From Endozoicomonas gorgoniicola (GTDB lineage: Bacteria > Pseudomonadota > Gammaproteobacteria > Pseudomonadales > Endozoicomonadaceae), in NCBI RefSeq assembly GCF_025562715.2, contig NZ_JAPFCC010000001.1, positions 5,728,001 through 5,792,000 on the forward strand: 64,000 nt of DNA, in the 5' to 3' direction. The position numbers were made by a program, and so were the translations under genes. Of this stretch, positions 1 through 9,131 are shown in pieces; positions within the stretch are counted from its first letter, which is position 1; the number at the start of each line of letters is the position of its first letter. The notes under the pieces were generated by a model. That model searched no databases. It saw nothing but the letters and a program-made list of their open reading frames with translations, and had not been told where the DNA came from.

Positions 1-204
1 GCATGGTCTCAATCAGCATGCGTATTAATAGTTTGTCGTGTAAAAATAGTCGTTTAAACGGTGAGGTCTGATAAAAATTAGGAACTAGAAATAGACAATT
101 AATAATCGTTTGCTATTAATCCGCGTAGCTTTTCAACTCACTGGAACAATCGGTCAAATTCTATCTGCTAAGCTTCTCGGGTGTTGAAATATCGGGATAC
201 ATTC

Positions 205-1740
205 ATGAGCGGTATGATTGATGCCATCACATCAGTACTCTGGGGCTACCTTCTTATCTATCTGCTACTGGGTGCAGGTGTCTATTTTACACTGCGTAGC
301 CGCTTTGTTCAGATTCGCTACTTCATTCACGCCTGGAAAATCATGTTTGCTTCCAGGCGGACCGAAAAAAACGAAGTTTCCTCCTTTCAGGCATTATGTA
401 CGAGCCTTGCAGCTCACGTAGGTACCGGTAATCTTGCCGGGGTGGCTATTGCTATTTATATCGGGGGGCCGGGTGCTGTTTTCTGGATGTGGGTGGTGGC
501 TCTGCTGGGCATGTCTTCCAGCTATATAGAAAATACGCTCGCCCAGCTTTATAAGACCAATAACAATGATGGTACTTTCCGTGGTGGTCCCGCCTACTAC
601 ATCCAAAAGGCTCTGGGGCTGCGCTGGCTGGGTATGCTGTTTTCATCCCTGCTACTGATTACTTTTGGCTTTGTCTTTAATATGGTGCATGCAAACTCGG
701 TGGCTGCATCCGTTTCTGTTTACACCGATATCAGCATCGAGTACATCGGGCTGTTTTTTGCCTTGATAACCTGCCTGATTATCTTCAGGGGCATTCATAC
801 CATCACCCGATTTGCCGAGATAGTGGTGCCATTTATGGCACTGGGTTATTTCCTGATCGCAATGGTCGTCGTCCTGATGCGTCTGGAAGATATCCCTGCC
901 GTGCTTTCCCTGATTATCAGCCATGCCTTTGGTCTTGAGCAGGCTGTTGGTGGGGGGATTGGCTACTCCGTTGCCCAGGCCGTTATGCAGGGGGTAAAGC
1001 GGGGGCTGTTCTCCAACGAAGCAGGTATGGGCAGCGGCCCAAACGCTGCTGCAACAGCAACACCCTGGCCACATCACCCGGCAGCTCAGGGTATTATTTC
1101 CATGACCAGCGTGTTTATCGACACCATTGTCATCTGCACTGCAACAGCTGCCATCGTATTGTTATCGGGACAACTGGAAACAGGCAATACTCTGAATGGT
1201 ATTCAACTCACTCAGGCTTCACTGGGCAGTATCGTCGGCCCCTGGGGTGCATGGTTTATTACCGGTGCTGTTATTCTGTTTGGTTTTACATCGGTTGTCG
1301 CCAATTATTACTACGGTGAATCCAACCTGCTGTTCATGAAGAACAACCGGAAACTGTTATTTTTATACCGCCTGGCTGTAGTAACACTGGTTTATCTGGG
1401 CGCTGTCAGCAGTCTGGAATCTGTATGGATTCTGGCAGACCTTTCCATGGGGCTTATGGCATTAATTAATCTGGTGGTTATTGTTTTACTGTCAGGTCCC
1501 GCACTGCAAGTGCTGAAAGATTACGACCAGCAGTTACAGGCAGGAAAAACACCGGTTTTTAATCGTAAGCACTTTCCCTTCCTGAATCAGACAATAGATA
1601 GCGATGTCTGGACTTCCGGCTCTGATGAGCCAGATGACCTGGACGAAGGAAGCGACAGCACGTCATCCGAAGCGACTCCACCCGAAACAGCTTTACCCAA
1701 AGCTGCCGATGACACAAACCAGCTTCCTGACCGTTCCTGA
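205..1740 (+). CDS. alanine/glycine:cation symporter family protein (AGCS), copy 1
   Basis: This is an inner-membrane sodium- or proton-coupled importer of alanine or glycine. The protein is a string of hydrophobic helices with the AGCS hallmarks: an N-terminal segment SRFVQIRYF, the block GTGNLAGVAIAIYIGGPGA, the segment SNEAGMGSGPNAAATA, and ANYYYGESNL near the C-terminus. The ATG at 205 is chosen because a GGGA box lies 7 bases upstream and because the second copy downstream aligns from this point; a GTG at 181 is also in frame. The tail after about residue 470 is acidic, Ser/Thr-rich and probably cytoplasmic. The gene is a paralogue of the next gene and lies in the same direction, separated by 431 bases. 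The family call is secure; the exact substrate is not. Confidence 0.9.
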   Translation: MSGMIDAITSVLWGYLLIYLLLGAGVYFTLRSRFVQIRYFIHAWKIMFASRRTEKNEVSSFQALCTSLAAHVGTGNLAGVAIAIYIGGPGAVFWMWVVALLGMSSSYIENTLAQLYKTNNNDGTFRGGPAYYIQKALGLRWLGMLFSSLLLITFGFVFNMVHANSVAASVSVYTDISIEYIGLFFALITCLIIFRGIHTITRFAEIVVPFMALGYFLIAMVVVLMRLEDIPAVLSLIISHAFGLEQAVGGGIGYSVAQAVMQGVKRGLFSNEAGMGSGPNAAATATPWPHHPAAQGIISMTSVFIDTIVICTATAAIVLLSGQLETGNTLNGIQLTQASLGSIVGPWGAWFITGAVILFGFTSVVANYYYGESNLLFMKNNRKLLFLYRLAVVTLVYLGAVSSLESVWILADLSMGLMALINLVVIVLLSGPALQVLKDYDQQLQAGKTPVFNRKHFPFLNQTIDSDVWTSGSDEPDDLDEGSDSTSSEATPPETALPKAADDTNQLPDRS

Positions 1741-2171
1741 ATAATTGACAAGACAACAAATAAAAACCATTCCTGCGACACATGTTAACAAGGTGCCACA
1801 GTAATGGTTTCCATCTGTATTTTTTTTATTCTCAATGGTTTATTGTGGCTCAGTCACTAAATGCAGTTTTTTTAACCAGAAATTACTCAAAAGCATAATT
1901 TATTGCTCTGTACAGTTAATATACACACCTTGTCTACCCCGCCTGCATTACTTACATCTCTAGGCATATATACCGATACAGGCAACAATTGACGTATAAA
2001 TATTTTTTGCTGTTCAAACCGCATTACCTGCAGCATACCCCGTTTTCATTAATAAAAATCCATGCGACCACCCGGTAAGTATCTTCACTAAGATGCTCGC
2101 GGTTATTCCCTAATGTTTTAAAAAGCTATTTGAAATAAAACTCTGAGGTTATTAATAACTCCGAGAACCTT
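1741..2171. other. intergenic region between the two AGCS symporter genes
   Basis: There is no convincing gene in these 431 bases. A weak inverted repeat (AAACCATT at 1764-1771 and AATGGTTT at 1803-1810) followed by a T-rich stretch may end transcription of the first symporter. The rest is AT-rich and should hold the promoter of the second gene, but no clear -35/-10 pair could be chosen. Confidence 0.4.
2148..2159. promoter_or_regulatory. perfect palindrome in the leader of the second AGCS gene
   Basis: GTTATTAATAAC is a perfect 12-base palindrome ending 12 bases before the ATG at 2172. It is placed where an operator or an RBS-sequestering hairpin could act. No regulator can be named. Confidence 0.2.
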
Positions 2172-3638
2172 ATGAACGAATTTATTGCACCAATCATCGA
2201 TTCGCTGAATAACTTGCTTTACGGCAGCGTGCTGATCTACCTGCTGGTGGGTGGTGGTATTTTCTTCACTGTTCGCACCCGATTTGTTCAGTTCCGTCGC
2301 TTTGGCCTTGCCATCAAAACCATGATGGGGAGCCGAACCACCGCTAACAAATCCCAGATCTCTCCTTTCCAGGCTTTCTGTACCAGTCTCGCAGCCCGTA
2401 TCGGTACCGGTAACATGGCCGGTGTAGCCGTAGCAATCTATCTCGGTGGCGCAGGTGCAGTATTCTGGATGTGGTTCATTGCGCTGCTGGGCATGGCAAC
2501 CAGTCTGGCAGAAAACGTTCTGGCACAGATTTACAAAACTAACAATGGCGACGGCACCTATCGTGGCGGCCCGGCTTATTACATTGAAAAAGCCCTGGGC
2601 CAGCGCTGGCTGGGTGTCACTTTCTCCATTTCCCTGATCATTGCGTTCGGCTTTGCATTCAACAGTGTTCAGTCTAACTCCATCGCTGCAGCATTCAGCA
2701 GTTACGGCATTGAGCCAAGTCTGATTGGTATTGCTCTGGCTGTTGTCAGCGCACTGATCATCTTCGGTGGTATTCGTTCTATCTCAAAAGTAGCCGAAAT
2801 GATCGTTCCTGTGATGGCCCTGAGTTATCTTGCCATTGCCCTGATTGTTGTTCTGATGAACGTCACTGAACTGCCAAGTGTATTCAAGCTGATTTTCTCC
2901 AGTGCTTTTGACTTTACCTCCGCGACCGGTGGTGCCATTGGTGCAGCAGTGGTGAACGGTATCAAACGCGGCCTGTTCTCCAACGAAGCGGGTATGGGTA
3001 GTTCTCCAAACGCTGCTGCTGCCGCGCATTCGACGCACCCGGTTAACCAGGGTCTGATGGGCATGCTGGGTGTATTCGTCGATACCATCGTCGTATGTAC
3101 TGCAACCGCTGCTATCATCCTGATGTCCGGAATGCTGGACAGCGGACTGACCGGTATCGAACTGACTCAGGCAGCCCTGTCTTCTCAGGTGGGTTCCTGG
3201 GGTGGCCATCTGGTAGCACTGGCTATCCTGCTGTTTGCCTTCACGTCTATCATTGCTAACTACTACTACGGCGAATCCAACCTGCGCTTCATCAACGACA
3301 ACAAAGGTATCCTGATCGCTTACCGCGTTGCGGTGCTGGCTATGGTAATATGGGGTTCTGTCAGCAGTCTGCCCACCGTGTGGAACTTCGCTGACGTCGC
3401 CATGGGTGTTATGGCACTGATCAACATGGTCGCTATCTGCGTTCTGTCCAGTATCGTGATCCAGGTTCTGAAAGACTACGACGAACAGCTGGACAACGGT
3501 ATGACTCCGGTTTTCAACCGCCGCAAGTTCCCGTTCCTGGATAAAACCATGGATAAGGATGTCTGGCAGGAACATAACAACGGTTCTACAACTGACTCTG
3601 AAGCAATTGACGTAAAACCTGCTTTCATCACTGACTGA
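2172..3638 (+). CDS. alanine/glycine:cation symporter family protein (AGCS), copy 2
   Basis: This is a second AGCS-type sodium- or proton-coupled amino-acid importer of 488 residues. It shares every hallmark with copy 1: RFVQFRRFG, GTGNMAGVAVAIYLGGAGA, SNEAGMGSSPNAAAAA and ANYYYGESNLRF. The C-terminal region VLKDYDEQL ... VFNRRKFPFLDKT is also shared, so the pair arose by tandem duplication. Copy 2 lacks the long acidic tail of copy 1. The ATG at 2172 follows CCGAGAA, a modest ribosome site. The gene ends 33 bases before a strong bidirectional terminator. Confidence 0.9.
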   Translation: MNEFIAPIIDSLNNLLYGSVLIYLLVGGGIFFTVRTRFVQFRRFGLAIKTMMGSRTTANKSQISPFQAFCTSLAARIGTGNMAGVAVAIYLGGAGAVFWMWFIALLGMATSLAENVLAQIYKTNNGDGTYRGGPAYYIEKALGQRWLGVTFSISLIIAFGFAFNSVQSNSIAAAFSSYGIEPSLIGIALAVVSALIIFGGIRSISKVAEMIVPVMALSYLAIALIVVLMNVTELPSVFKLIFSSAFDFTSATGGAIGAAVVNGIKRGLFSNEAGMGSSPNAAAAAHSTHPVNQGLMGMLGVFVDTIVVCTATAAIILMSGMLDSGLTGIELTQAALSSQVGSWGGHLVALAILLFAFTSIIANYYYGESNLRFINDNKGILIAYRVAVLAMVIWGSVSSLPTVWNFADVAMGVMALINMVAICVLSSIVIQVLKDYDEQLDNGMTPVFNRRKFPFLDKTMDKDVWQEHNNGSTTDSEAIDVKPAFITD

Positions 3639-3670
3639 CAGAATCGTTTAATTCGTGACGTTTGAAAAAA

Positions 3671-3700
3671 GAAAAGGGTGCCATTGCACCCTTTTCTTTT
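3671..3700. terminator. bidirectional intrinsic terminator
   Basis: An 11-bp perfect stem (GAAAAGGGTGC at 3671-3681 with its complement at 3686-3696) closes a 4-base loop. It has T-rich sequence on the plus side and A-rich sequence on the other side, so it can serve both the symporter and the convergent gene ending at 3717. Confidence 0.85.
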
Positions 3701-3716
3701 GCCTTTTAAAAAGCGA

Positions 3717-4289
3717 CTACTTTCGTACAGCTCTGACCGAGAACTTCGCTTTACTGAGATCCACATCCGCAATCGTCAGCTCTTCGTACTCCTGGGTGAC
3801 CGAAGCCCGGATGCGCAGATGCTCAAATCTTAGCTCGCCCAGTGAACAGGGTATCCTCAGCCGAATCGAGCCATCTGCACGAATCTCAGCCCTTGCATCA
3901 TACGGATCGTACTCCAGCGCCTGAAAACCATCGGCCGTCGTCAGTGAGTTAATCAGAGGTGCGATAAGCCGGGTAAGCTGATCCGTCCCTTGTATCGCTT
4001 CATCCGAATCATCTTCACCCTGTAGCCCGGCCAGTGACTGCAACGGTTGCAGCAGGGCAATAGCCAGAGACGACGCAAAACGAATCCGGGTCTGGTTGGA
4101 AAGCGCCCTGCGTAACTGAAAAAGGGAAATATCCTTCATCTCAAGCAATACCTCTCCCAGCCGCTGCCCGGTCTGTTTCTGCAGTTCAGTAGCCTTTTTC
4201 AGCTGCGCCTCCGAAACATAACCCCGTTTTAACAGAATCCGCCCAAGCCTTGATTTGTGGTATGCTTCTGCACGATTTACATTATCCAT
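3717..4289 (-). CDS. hypothetical protein with an MshEN/GspE-N-like segment
   Basis: This protein of about 190 residues has no assigned function. Its N-terminal third (GRILLKRGYVSEAQLKKA ... GQRLGEVLLEM) has the look of the MshEN/GspE N-terminal domain, which in other proteins binds cyclic-di-GMP or docks assembly ATPases. The rest ends in a beta-rich stretch (IRADGSIRLRIP, YEELTIADVDLS). There is no Walker ATPase, so it is not itself a secretion ATPase. The reading frame stays open upstream to 4463, but that part overlaps the divergent xseB. The ATG at 4289 was chosen because the domain starts just after it and a GGGAG box lies about 12 bases upstream. It runs convergent to the symporters and divergent from xseB. 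Confidence 0.6.
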   Translation of the reverse strand: MDNVNRAEAYHKSRLGRILLKRGYVSEAQLKKATELQKQTGQRLGEVLLEMKDISLFQLRRALSNQTRIRFASSLAIALLQPLQSLAGLQGEDDSDEAIQGTDQLTRLIAPLINSLTTADGFQALEYDPYDARAEIRADGSIRLRIPCSLGELRFEHLRIRASVTQEYEELTIADVDLSKAKFSVRAVRK

Positions 4290-4397
4290 AACTGATGCAA
4301 ACTCCCGTTTTTGCAAGAATACGGAAAAGTTATCGACCAACCGGGTGACAACTGTTGTCATCCGGTTGACTGCCGGAACGACGAACAGGCTCTCAGC

Positions 4398-4661
4398 ATG
4401 CCAGAAAAAAACCAGGGCTTTGCCTTCGAAAAATCGCTCAGTGAGCTGGAATCTTTGGTTCAACAGATGGAGTCCGGAGACCTGACACTGGAACAGTCAC
4501 TCAAAGCTTTTGAAAAAGGCGTCAGGCTTACCAGAGAATGCCAGCAGGCTTTAACCGAGGCAGAACAGACGGTTCAACAACTGCTGGACAATAACGGTCA
4601 ACTGGAAACCCGTCCTTTCGAACCTCTTGAAGGAGGGGTAGGACAGGGGGAAGAGAAATAA
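4398..4661 (+). CDS. xseB: exodeoxyribonuclease VII small subunit
   Basis: This is the small subunit of exonuclease VII, which degrades single-stranded DNA into oligonucleotides together with the XseA large subunit (not in this window). The 87-residue protein matches the family in length. It carries the conserved core FEKSLSELESLVQQMESGDL followed by LEQSLKAFEKGVRL, a two-helix bundle. The ATG at 4398 gives the family-typical N-terminus; the open frame upstream is unrelated. It lies 3 bases before ispA, the usual xseB-ispA-dxs order of gammaproteobacteria, so it is translated as part of an isoprenoid operon. Confidence 0.93.
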   Translation: MPEKNQGFAFEKSLSELESLVQQMESGDLTLEQSLKAFEKGVRLTRECQQALTEAEQTVQQLLDNNGQLETRPFEPLEGGVGQGEEK

Positions 4662-4664
4662 GCC

Positions 4665-5564
4665 ATGACGCTTAAGGATTACATGGCTCGCTGCCAGCAG
4701 CGGGTCGATGACAAACTGCGACAGGTCATTCCTGCCAGCAGTGATATCAGCCTGCAACTGGTTGAAGCCATGGCCTACTCGGTCTTCAATGGCGGCAAGC
4801 GGATTCGTCCGGTGTTAGTCTATGCAGCCAACCGGGCAGTGGGGGGCGATCACTCGTCTGCCGACGCGCCCGCCTGTGCGGTTGAATTGATTCATGCTTA
4901 TTCACTGGTTCACGATGACCTGCCCGCCATGGACGACGATGACCTGCGCCGTGGCAAACCCACCTGCCATAAAGCCTTTGATGAAGCCACTGCGATTCTT
5001 GCCGGTGATGCTCTGCAGACCCTGGCGTTTGAAACCCTGTGCAACCCTCTTCTGATACCGGAAGACGACTATTCGGCCGAATCCAGGCTGAAACAACTGC
5101 GCTGTCTGGCAGAAGCCTCTGGCTACGCGGGCATGGCGGGTGGCCAGTCGAAAGACCTTCACTCTGTTGGCAAACCTCTGACTGCCGATCAGCTGCAGCA
5201 CATGCACAACCACAAAACCGGCGCCCTGATTCGCGCCAGCGTGCAAATGGGCGCCCTGAGCCATCGCTTTACACCTGTGGACCAGCTGGAACAACTGGAT
5301 CACTACGCCAAAGCCATTGGCCTGGCTTTTCAGGTACAGGACGACATTCTGGATGTTATTGCTGATACCAGAACCCTGGGAAAACAACAGGGTGCAGACC
5401 TGGCACTCGACAAGCCCACTTACGTTTCCCTCATGGGACTTGAAGAAGCTCAGGCTTATGCCCGGTCACTGTATGACAGCGCCATTGATGCCATCAAAGA
5501 CTTCGACGAACGGGCTTTGGTGCTTCGTCAGTTGGCGGAGTATATTATCCACCGCTCTCATTAG
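4665..5564 (+). CDS. ispA: (2E,6E)-farnesyl diphosphate synthase
   Basis: This cytoplasmic prenyltransferase condenses dimethylallyl diphosphate with two isopentenyl diphosphates to make C15 farnesyl diphosphate, the precursor of ubiquinone, undecaprenyl phosphate and other isoprenoids. The 299-residue length is normal for IspA. The first Asp-rich motif is DDLPAMDDDDLRRGKPTCH (about residues 84-102) and the second is DDILD (about 226-230). GGKRIRP near residue 45 binds the allylic diphosphate. It follows xseB after 3 bases and precedes dxs, so two steps of isoprenoid supply are made from neighbouring genes. Confidence 0.94.
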   Translation: MTLKDYMARCQQRVDDKLRQVIPASSDISLQLVEAMAYSVFNGGKRIRPVLVYAANRAVGGDHSSADAPACAVELIHAYSLVHDDLPAMDDDDLRRGKPTCHKAFDEATAILAGDALQTLAFETLCNPLLIPEDDYSAESRLKQLRCLAEASGYAGMAGGQSKDLHSVGKPLTADQLQHMHNHKTGALIRASVQMGALSHRFTPVDQLEQLDHYAKAIGLAFQVQDDILDVIADTRTLGKQQGADLALDKPTYVSLMGLEEAQAYARSLYDSAIDAIKDFDERALVLRQLAEYIIHRSH

Positions 5565-5660
5565 TGCATGAACCCAAACCGATGTAGCAGATTTCTGCTC
5601 CTGATCTGAGAGTGCCTTATCGACAAAGGTTCAGGTACAATCGACAGTAATGAGCTATAA

Positions 5661-5683
5661 AAATCGGATTCAACCGATTTTTT
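5661..5683 (+). terminator. possible intrinsic terminator after ispA
   Basis: AAATCGG at 5661-5667 pairs with CCGATTT at 5674-5680 and is followed by more T residues. The stem is only 7 bp, so termination is likely partial, and dxs follows in the same direction. Confidence 0.5.
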
Positions 5684-5802
5684 CAATTTCCTGAGCAGGA
5701 AGTTTATTCATACCAGCTCTTCCCCAAACCCTACCTACAGGCGTATGGTGGATACATAGAAGGGGTATCTAAGCCAGAATGAACTCAGGAAAAAACTGAC
5801 TG

Positions 5803-7800
5803 ATGTTCAACTGGCAGCCACCCCCTGTTAGGCAGAAGAAGTCCGAAGAAGCCCGAATCGCAAACGACAACATGTTTCACGAAATACCCAAGACCAGGCC
5901 CGAAACGCCCTTACTGGACAACATCGACACGCCCGAGCAACTTCGCGCTCTGAATGTGTCCGACCTGCCTGCGCTGACCCGGGAACTGCGTGAGTTCCTG
6001 CTCTACTCGGTCGGTCAGACCGGAGGACACTTTGGTGCAGGCCTCGGTGTTGTGGAGCTGACTGTAGCTCTGCATTACCTGTTCAACACACCGGAAGACC
6101 GTCTGGTCTGGGATGTAGGTCATCAGACTTACCCCCACAAAATCCTTACCGGTCGTAAAGGGCGCATGGATACCCTGCGCCAGAAAGACGGCCTGGCCGC
6201 CTTTCCCAAACGCAGTGAAAGCCCTTACGATACCTTCGGTGTTGGACATTCCAGTACCTCCATCAGTGCAGCCCTGGGCATGGCGATTGCTGCCAAGCTC
6301 AAGGGGGATCATCGTCGTACTGTAGCGGTTATTGGTGACGGTTCGATGACAGCCGGTATGGCGTATGAAGCCATGAACCATGCTGCTGACGAGAAGGCCA
6401 ATGTACTGGTGATACTGAACGACAACGATATGTCCATCTCACACAGCGTGGGTGGGTTGTCCAATTATCTGACCAAGATACTGTCCAGCAAAACCTATCA
6501 CCATATCCGTGAAGGCAGCAAAAAGGTACTGAACTCCATCCCCCATGCCTGGGAACTGGCCCGCCGTACCGAAGAACACGTTAAAGGAATGATCATTCCC
6601 GGCACGCTCTTCGAGGAAATGGGCTTTAACTATTTTGGCCCTATCGATGGCCATGACCTGCCCATGCTGCTGCATACGCTGGAAAACCTGAGAGATCTGG
6701 AAGGTCCGCAATTTCTGCATGTAGTAACACGCAAGGGTAAAGGGTTTAACCCGGCAGAACAGGACCCCATTGGCTACCACGCCATTACCAAGCTGGAACC
6801 TCAGAAGCAGCAAGCCCTCTCTCCAAAACCCGCTGTTCCGAAAAAGCCCAAGTACGCCAATGTATTCGGGCAGTGGCTGTTTGATATGGCAGGGCAGGAT
6901 GACAAACTGGTTGGCATTACGCCTGCCATGTGCGAAGGCTCGGACCTGCTCCGCTTTGCCGAACACTATCCGGATCGTTACTTTGATGTCGCCATTGCCG
7001 AGCAACACGCTGTCACACTGGCAGCAGGCATGGCCTGTGAAGGCATGAAACCGGTGGTGGCTATTTATTCCACCTTTCTGCAACGGGGTTATGACCAGCT
7101 GGTACACGATGTTGCTGTTCAGAACCTGGATGTACTGTTTGCCATTGACCGCGCTGGCATGGTAGGAGAAGACGGCCCGACCCATGGTGGTTGCTACGAC
7201 ATTGCCTATCTGCGCTGCATCCCCAAGATGCTGATCATGGCACCCGGTGATGAGGATGAAACCCGCCGGATGCTCACCACTGGTCATCAATATAACGGCC
7301 CGGCATCGGTTCGTTATCCTCGTGGTACGGGGCCAGGCGCAGTAATCAGTAAAGCCCTGGAACCACTGGAAATCGGTAAGGGTGAAATTCGCCGTCAGGG
7401 TAAACGCGTGGCCATTCTCGCGTTTGGTACCGTTCTGACCAACGCGCTTAAAGCCGCCGAGCAAACAGGTGCAACTGTCGCCAATATGCGCTTTATCAAG
7501 CCTATGGACACCGGGCTGATTAATGAACTGGTGAAAAACCATGAGCTGCTGGTCACCGTTGAAGAAGGCTGCATCAGTGGCGGGGCAGGTTCTGCGGTAA
7601 ACGAATACCTGAATGAACAGGCGATGAATGTACCGGTGCTGAACCTGGGTATTCCTGATCGTTACATTGAGGCTGCCAGCCATGCACAACAACTGGAAGA
7701 GTGTGGGCTTGATCCTCAGGGTATCGTCAATTCAATTAATGACCGCCTGAGCAGGGACGTTCGTCAGACTGTCGCACTGGCACAGGTTGCCAGATCTTAG
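5803..7800 (+). CDS. dxs: 1-deoxy-D-xylulose-5-phosphate synthase
   Basis: This thiamine-diphosphate enzyme condenses pyruvate and glyceraldehyde 3-phosphate to DXP, the entry step of the MEP pathway. Visible motifs are DVGHQTYPHKILTGR, the ThDP/Mg site GDGSMTAGMAYEAMNHA with the downstream Asn in ILNDNDMSI, the pyrimidine-domain EQHAVTLAAGMA, and AIDRAGMVGEDGPTHGG. From the ATG at 5803 it is 665 residues, slightly long. Similarity to the family begins at an in-frame ATG at 5872 (MFHEIPKTRP). However, the 5803 start has an AGGAA box 11 bases upstream and the 5872 start has none. ThiL, needed for the cofactor, is encoded in the same window. Confidence 0.94.
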   Translation: MFNWQPPPVRQKKSEEARIANDNMFHEIPKTRPETPLLDNIDTPEQLRALNVSDLPALTRELREFLLYSVGQTGGHFGAGLGVVELTVALHYLFNTPEDRLVWDVGHQTYPHKILTGRKGRMDTLRQKDGLAAFPKRSESPYDTFGVGHSSTSISAALGMAIAAKLKGDHRRTVAVIGDGSMTAGMAYEAMNHAADEKANVLVILNDNDMSISHSVGGLSNYLTKILSSKTYHHIREGSKKVLNSIPHAWELARRTEEHVKGMIIPGTLFEEMGFNYFGPIDGHDLPMLLHTLENLRDLEGPQFLHVVTRKGKGFNPAEQDPIGYHAITKLEPQKQQALSPKPAVPKKPKYANVFGQWLFDMAGQDDKLVGITPAMCEGSDLLRFAEHYPDRYFDVAIAEQHAVTLAAGMACEGMKPVVAIYSTFLQRGYDQLVHDVAVQNLDVLFAIDRAGMVGEDGPTHGGCYDIAYLRCIPKMLIMAPGDEDETRRMLTTGHQYNGPASVRYPRGTGPGAVISKALEPLEIGKGEIRRQGKRVAILAFGTVLTNALKAAEQTGATVANMRFIKPMDTGLINELVKNHELLVTVEEGCISGGAGSAVNEYLNEQAMNVPVLNLGIPDRYIEAASHAQQLEECGLDPQGIVNSINDRLSRDVRQTVALAQVARS

Positions 7801-7827
7801 AATCTGGTGCGCTTTCCAGAACGAAAC

Positions 7828-7853
7828 AACCACCAGCTTTAGCCGGTGGTTTC
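7828..7853 (+). terminator. possible intrinsic terminator after dxs
   Basis: AACCACC at 7828-7834 pairs with GGTGGTT at 7845-7851 around a 10-base loop, followed by a short T tract. It separates dxs from the galactose genes. Confidence 0.5.
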
Positions 7854-7948
7854 ACATTCAGACCAGAAAATCCGCCTATAAATCCCCCAAACACTTTTCT
7901 CTATCTCAACTGAAATTCAGTCATCCCTGTCTCCTGAATTGCAAAAAA

Positions 7949-7984
7949 TGAAAATTTTGAAAACATTTTCATCATTGATATAAG
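7949..7984 (+). promoter_or_regulatory. candidate galE promoter with overlapping inverted repeat
   Basis: TTGAAA at 7957-7962 and TATAAG at 7979-7984 are separated by 16 bases, a plausible sigma-70 pair about 70 bases before galE. An inverted repeat (TGAAAAT at 7949-7955, ATTTTCA at 7965-7971) straddles the -35 box, the expected place for a repressor site. The match is by eye only. Confidence 0.35.
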
Positions 7985-8051
7985 TCAAATTACCGGACAC
8001 GGCTCTCCGCTACGATATTCACAATATTAAACAGGCACGGACAATAATGAG

Positions 8052-9068
8052 ATGAGTATTCTGGTCACAGGTGGAGCCGGTTATATTGGCAGCCATACAT
8101 GCCTTGAGCTGCTGAAGGCTGGCTATGATGTTGTTGTCGTTGATAATTTATGTAACGCCAAGGAAGAATCCCTGAAACGGGTGTCACATCTTGCCGGTCG
8201 AGAAGTCGCTTTCAGAAACGTTGACATTCGGAATATTTCAGAACTGAGAAAAGTCTTTTCAGCATTTTCTATTGATGCTGTCGTCCATTTTGCTGGCTTG
8301 AAAGCTGTAGGCGAGTCAACAAAGGTGCCAATGAAGTACTACGACAACAATGTCAATGGTACCCGTTGCCTGCTGGAAGTCATGAATGAATTCGATGTAC
8401 GTCACCTTGTGTTCAGCTCATCAGCCACCGTGTACGGAGATCCTGAAACCGTTCCTGTCCGCGAAGACTTTCCTACCGGCACACCCACAAACCCTTACGG
8501 CCGCACCAAGCTGGTTATAGAGGAAATGCTGAAGGATTTGTCTGCTTCGGATGAGCGCTGGAACTTCAGCCTGCTGCGCTACTTTAACCCGGTCGGCGCT
8601 CATGAAAGCGGCATCATTGGCGAAGACCCTAACGGCATTCCCAACAACCTGATGCCCTTCATTGCCCAGGTCGCCGTTGGCAAACGGGAAAAGCTGAATG
8701 TGTACGGCGGTGACTATCCAACCGAAGACGGCACTGGCATCCGTGACTATATCCATGTCGTGGATCTGGCCGAGGGACATCTGGCAGCCCTGAAAACCCA
8801 CTGGAACGATACCGGCGTTCATACCTACAACCTGGGAACCGGAAACGGCAGCAGCGTTCTGGAAATGCTGAGTGCTTTTGAAGTCGCCTGTGGTCACAGC
8901 ATTCCTTACGAAATCGTTGCACGCCGACCAGGCGATATAGCGGAATGTTTCGCAGACCCATCGTATGCCAACGAAAAGCTGGGCTGGACAGCCACCCGGA
9001 CGATTGCCGAAATGACCGCTGATACCTGGAAATGGCAAACCGCAAACCCGGAAGGCTACAGCGAATAA
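8052..9068 (+). CDS. galE: UDP-glucose 4-epimerase
   Basis: This NAD-dependent short-chain dehydrogenase interconverts UDP-galactose and UDP-glucose in the Leloir pathway and supplies UDP-galactose for cell-surface glycans. The 338 residues match the family length. It has the Rossmann motif GGAGYIGSHT at the N-terminus, DNLCNAKEESL, the catalytic SSSATVYG and YGRTK (Tyr and Lys) around residues 123-157, and the substrate-loop ARRPGDIAECFADP near residue 300. It is the first gene of galE-galT-galK. Its last codons form the first unit of a tandem repeat that fills the gap to galT. Confidence 0.95.
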   Translation: MSILVTGGAGYIGSHTCLELLKAGYDVVVVDNLCNAKEESLKRVSHLAGREVAFRNVDIRNISELRKVFSAFSIDAVVHFAGLKAVGESTKVPMKYYDNNVNGTRCLLEVMNEFDVRHLVFSSSATVYGDPETVPVREDFPTGTPTNPYGRTKLVIEEMLKDLSASDERWNFSLLRYFNPVGAHESGIIGEDPNGIPNNLMPFIAQVAVGKREKLNVYGGDYPTEDGTGIRDYIHVVDLAEGHLAALKTHWNDTGVHTYNLGTGNGSSVLEMLSAFEVACGHSIPYEIVARRPGDIAECFADPSYANEKLGWTATRTIAEMTADTWKWQTANPEGYSE

Positions 9069-9121
9069 ATAGCTACTACGAAAAAATAGCTACTGCGAAA
9101 AAATAGCTACTGCGAATAAAG
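9054..9121 (+). repeat. four 17-bp tandem repeats spanning the galE stop
   Basis: Four units of 17 bp lie at 9054-9070, 9071-9087, 9088-9104 and 9105-9121, with the pattern AGCTACTGCGAAAAAAT and small changes. The first unit is the coding end of galE (Gly-Tyr-Ser-Glu-stop), so the others look like copies of the gene's own 3' end. The array ends right at the galT ribosome-binding site. Confidence 0.85.
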
Positions 9122-9131
9122 GAAGTAAAGA

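Noticed and set aside
4311..4397. Upstream extension of xseB
   Set aside because: The extra 29 residues are Cys-rich and do not resemble XseB; the ATG at 4398 gives the family length.
6439..7692. Long open frame antisense to dxs (417 codons), and similar long frames antisense to the symporter, galE, glyA and rib genes
   Set aside because: They are mirror frames of strongly conserved genes, have no ribosome sites and show no family features.
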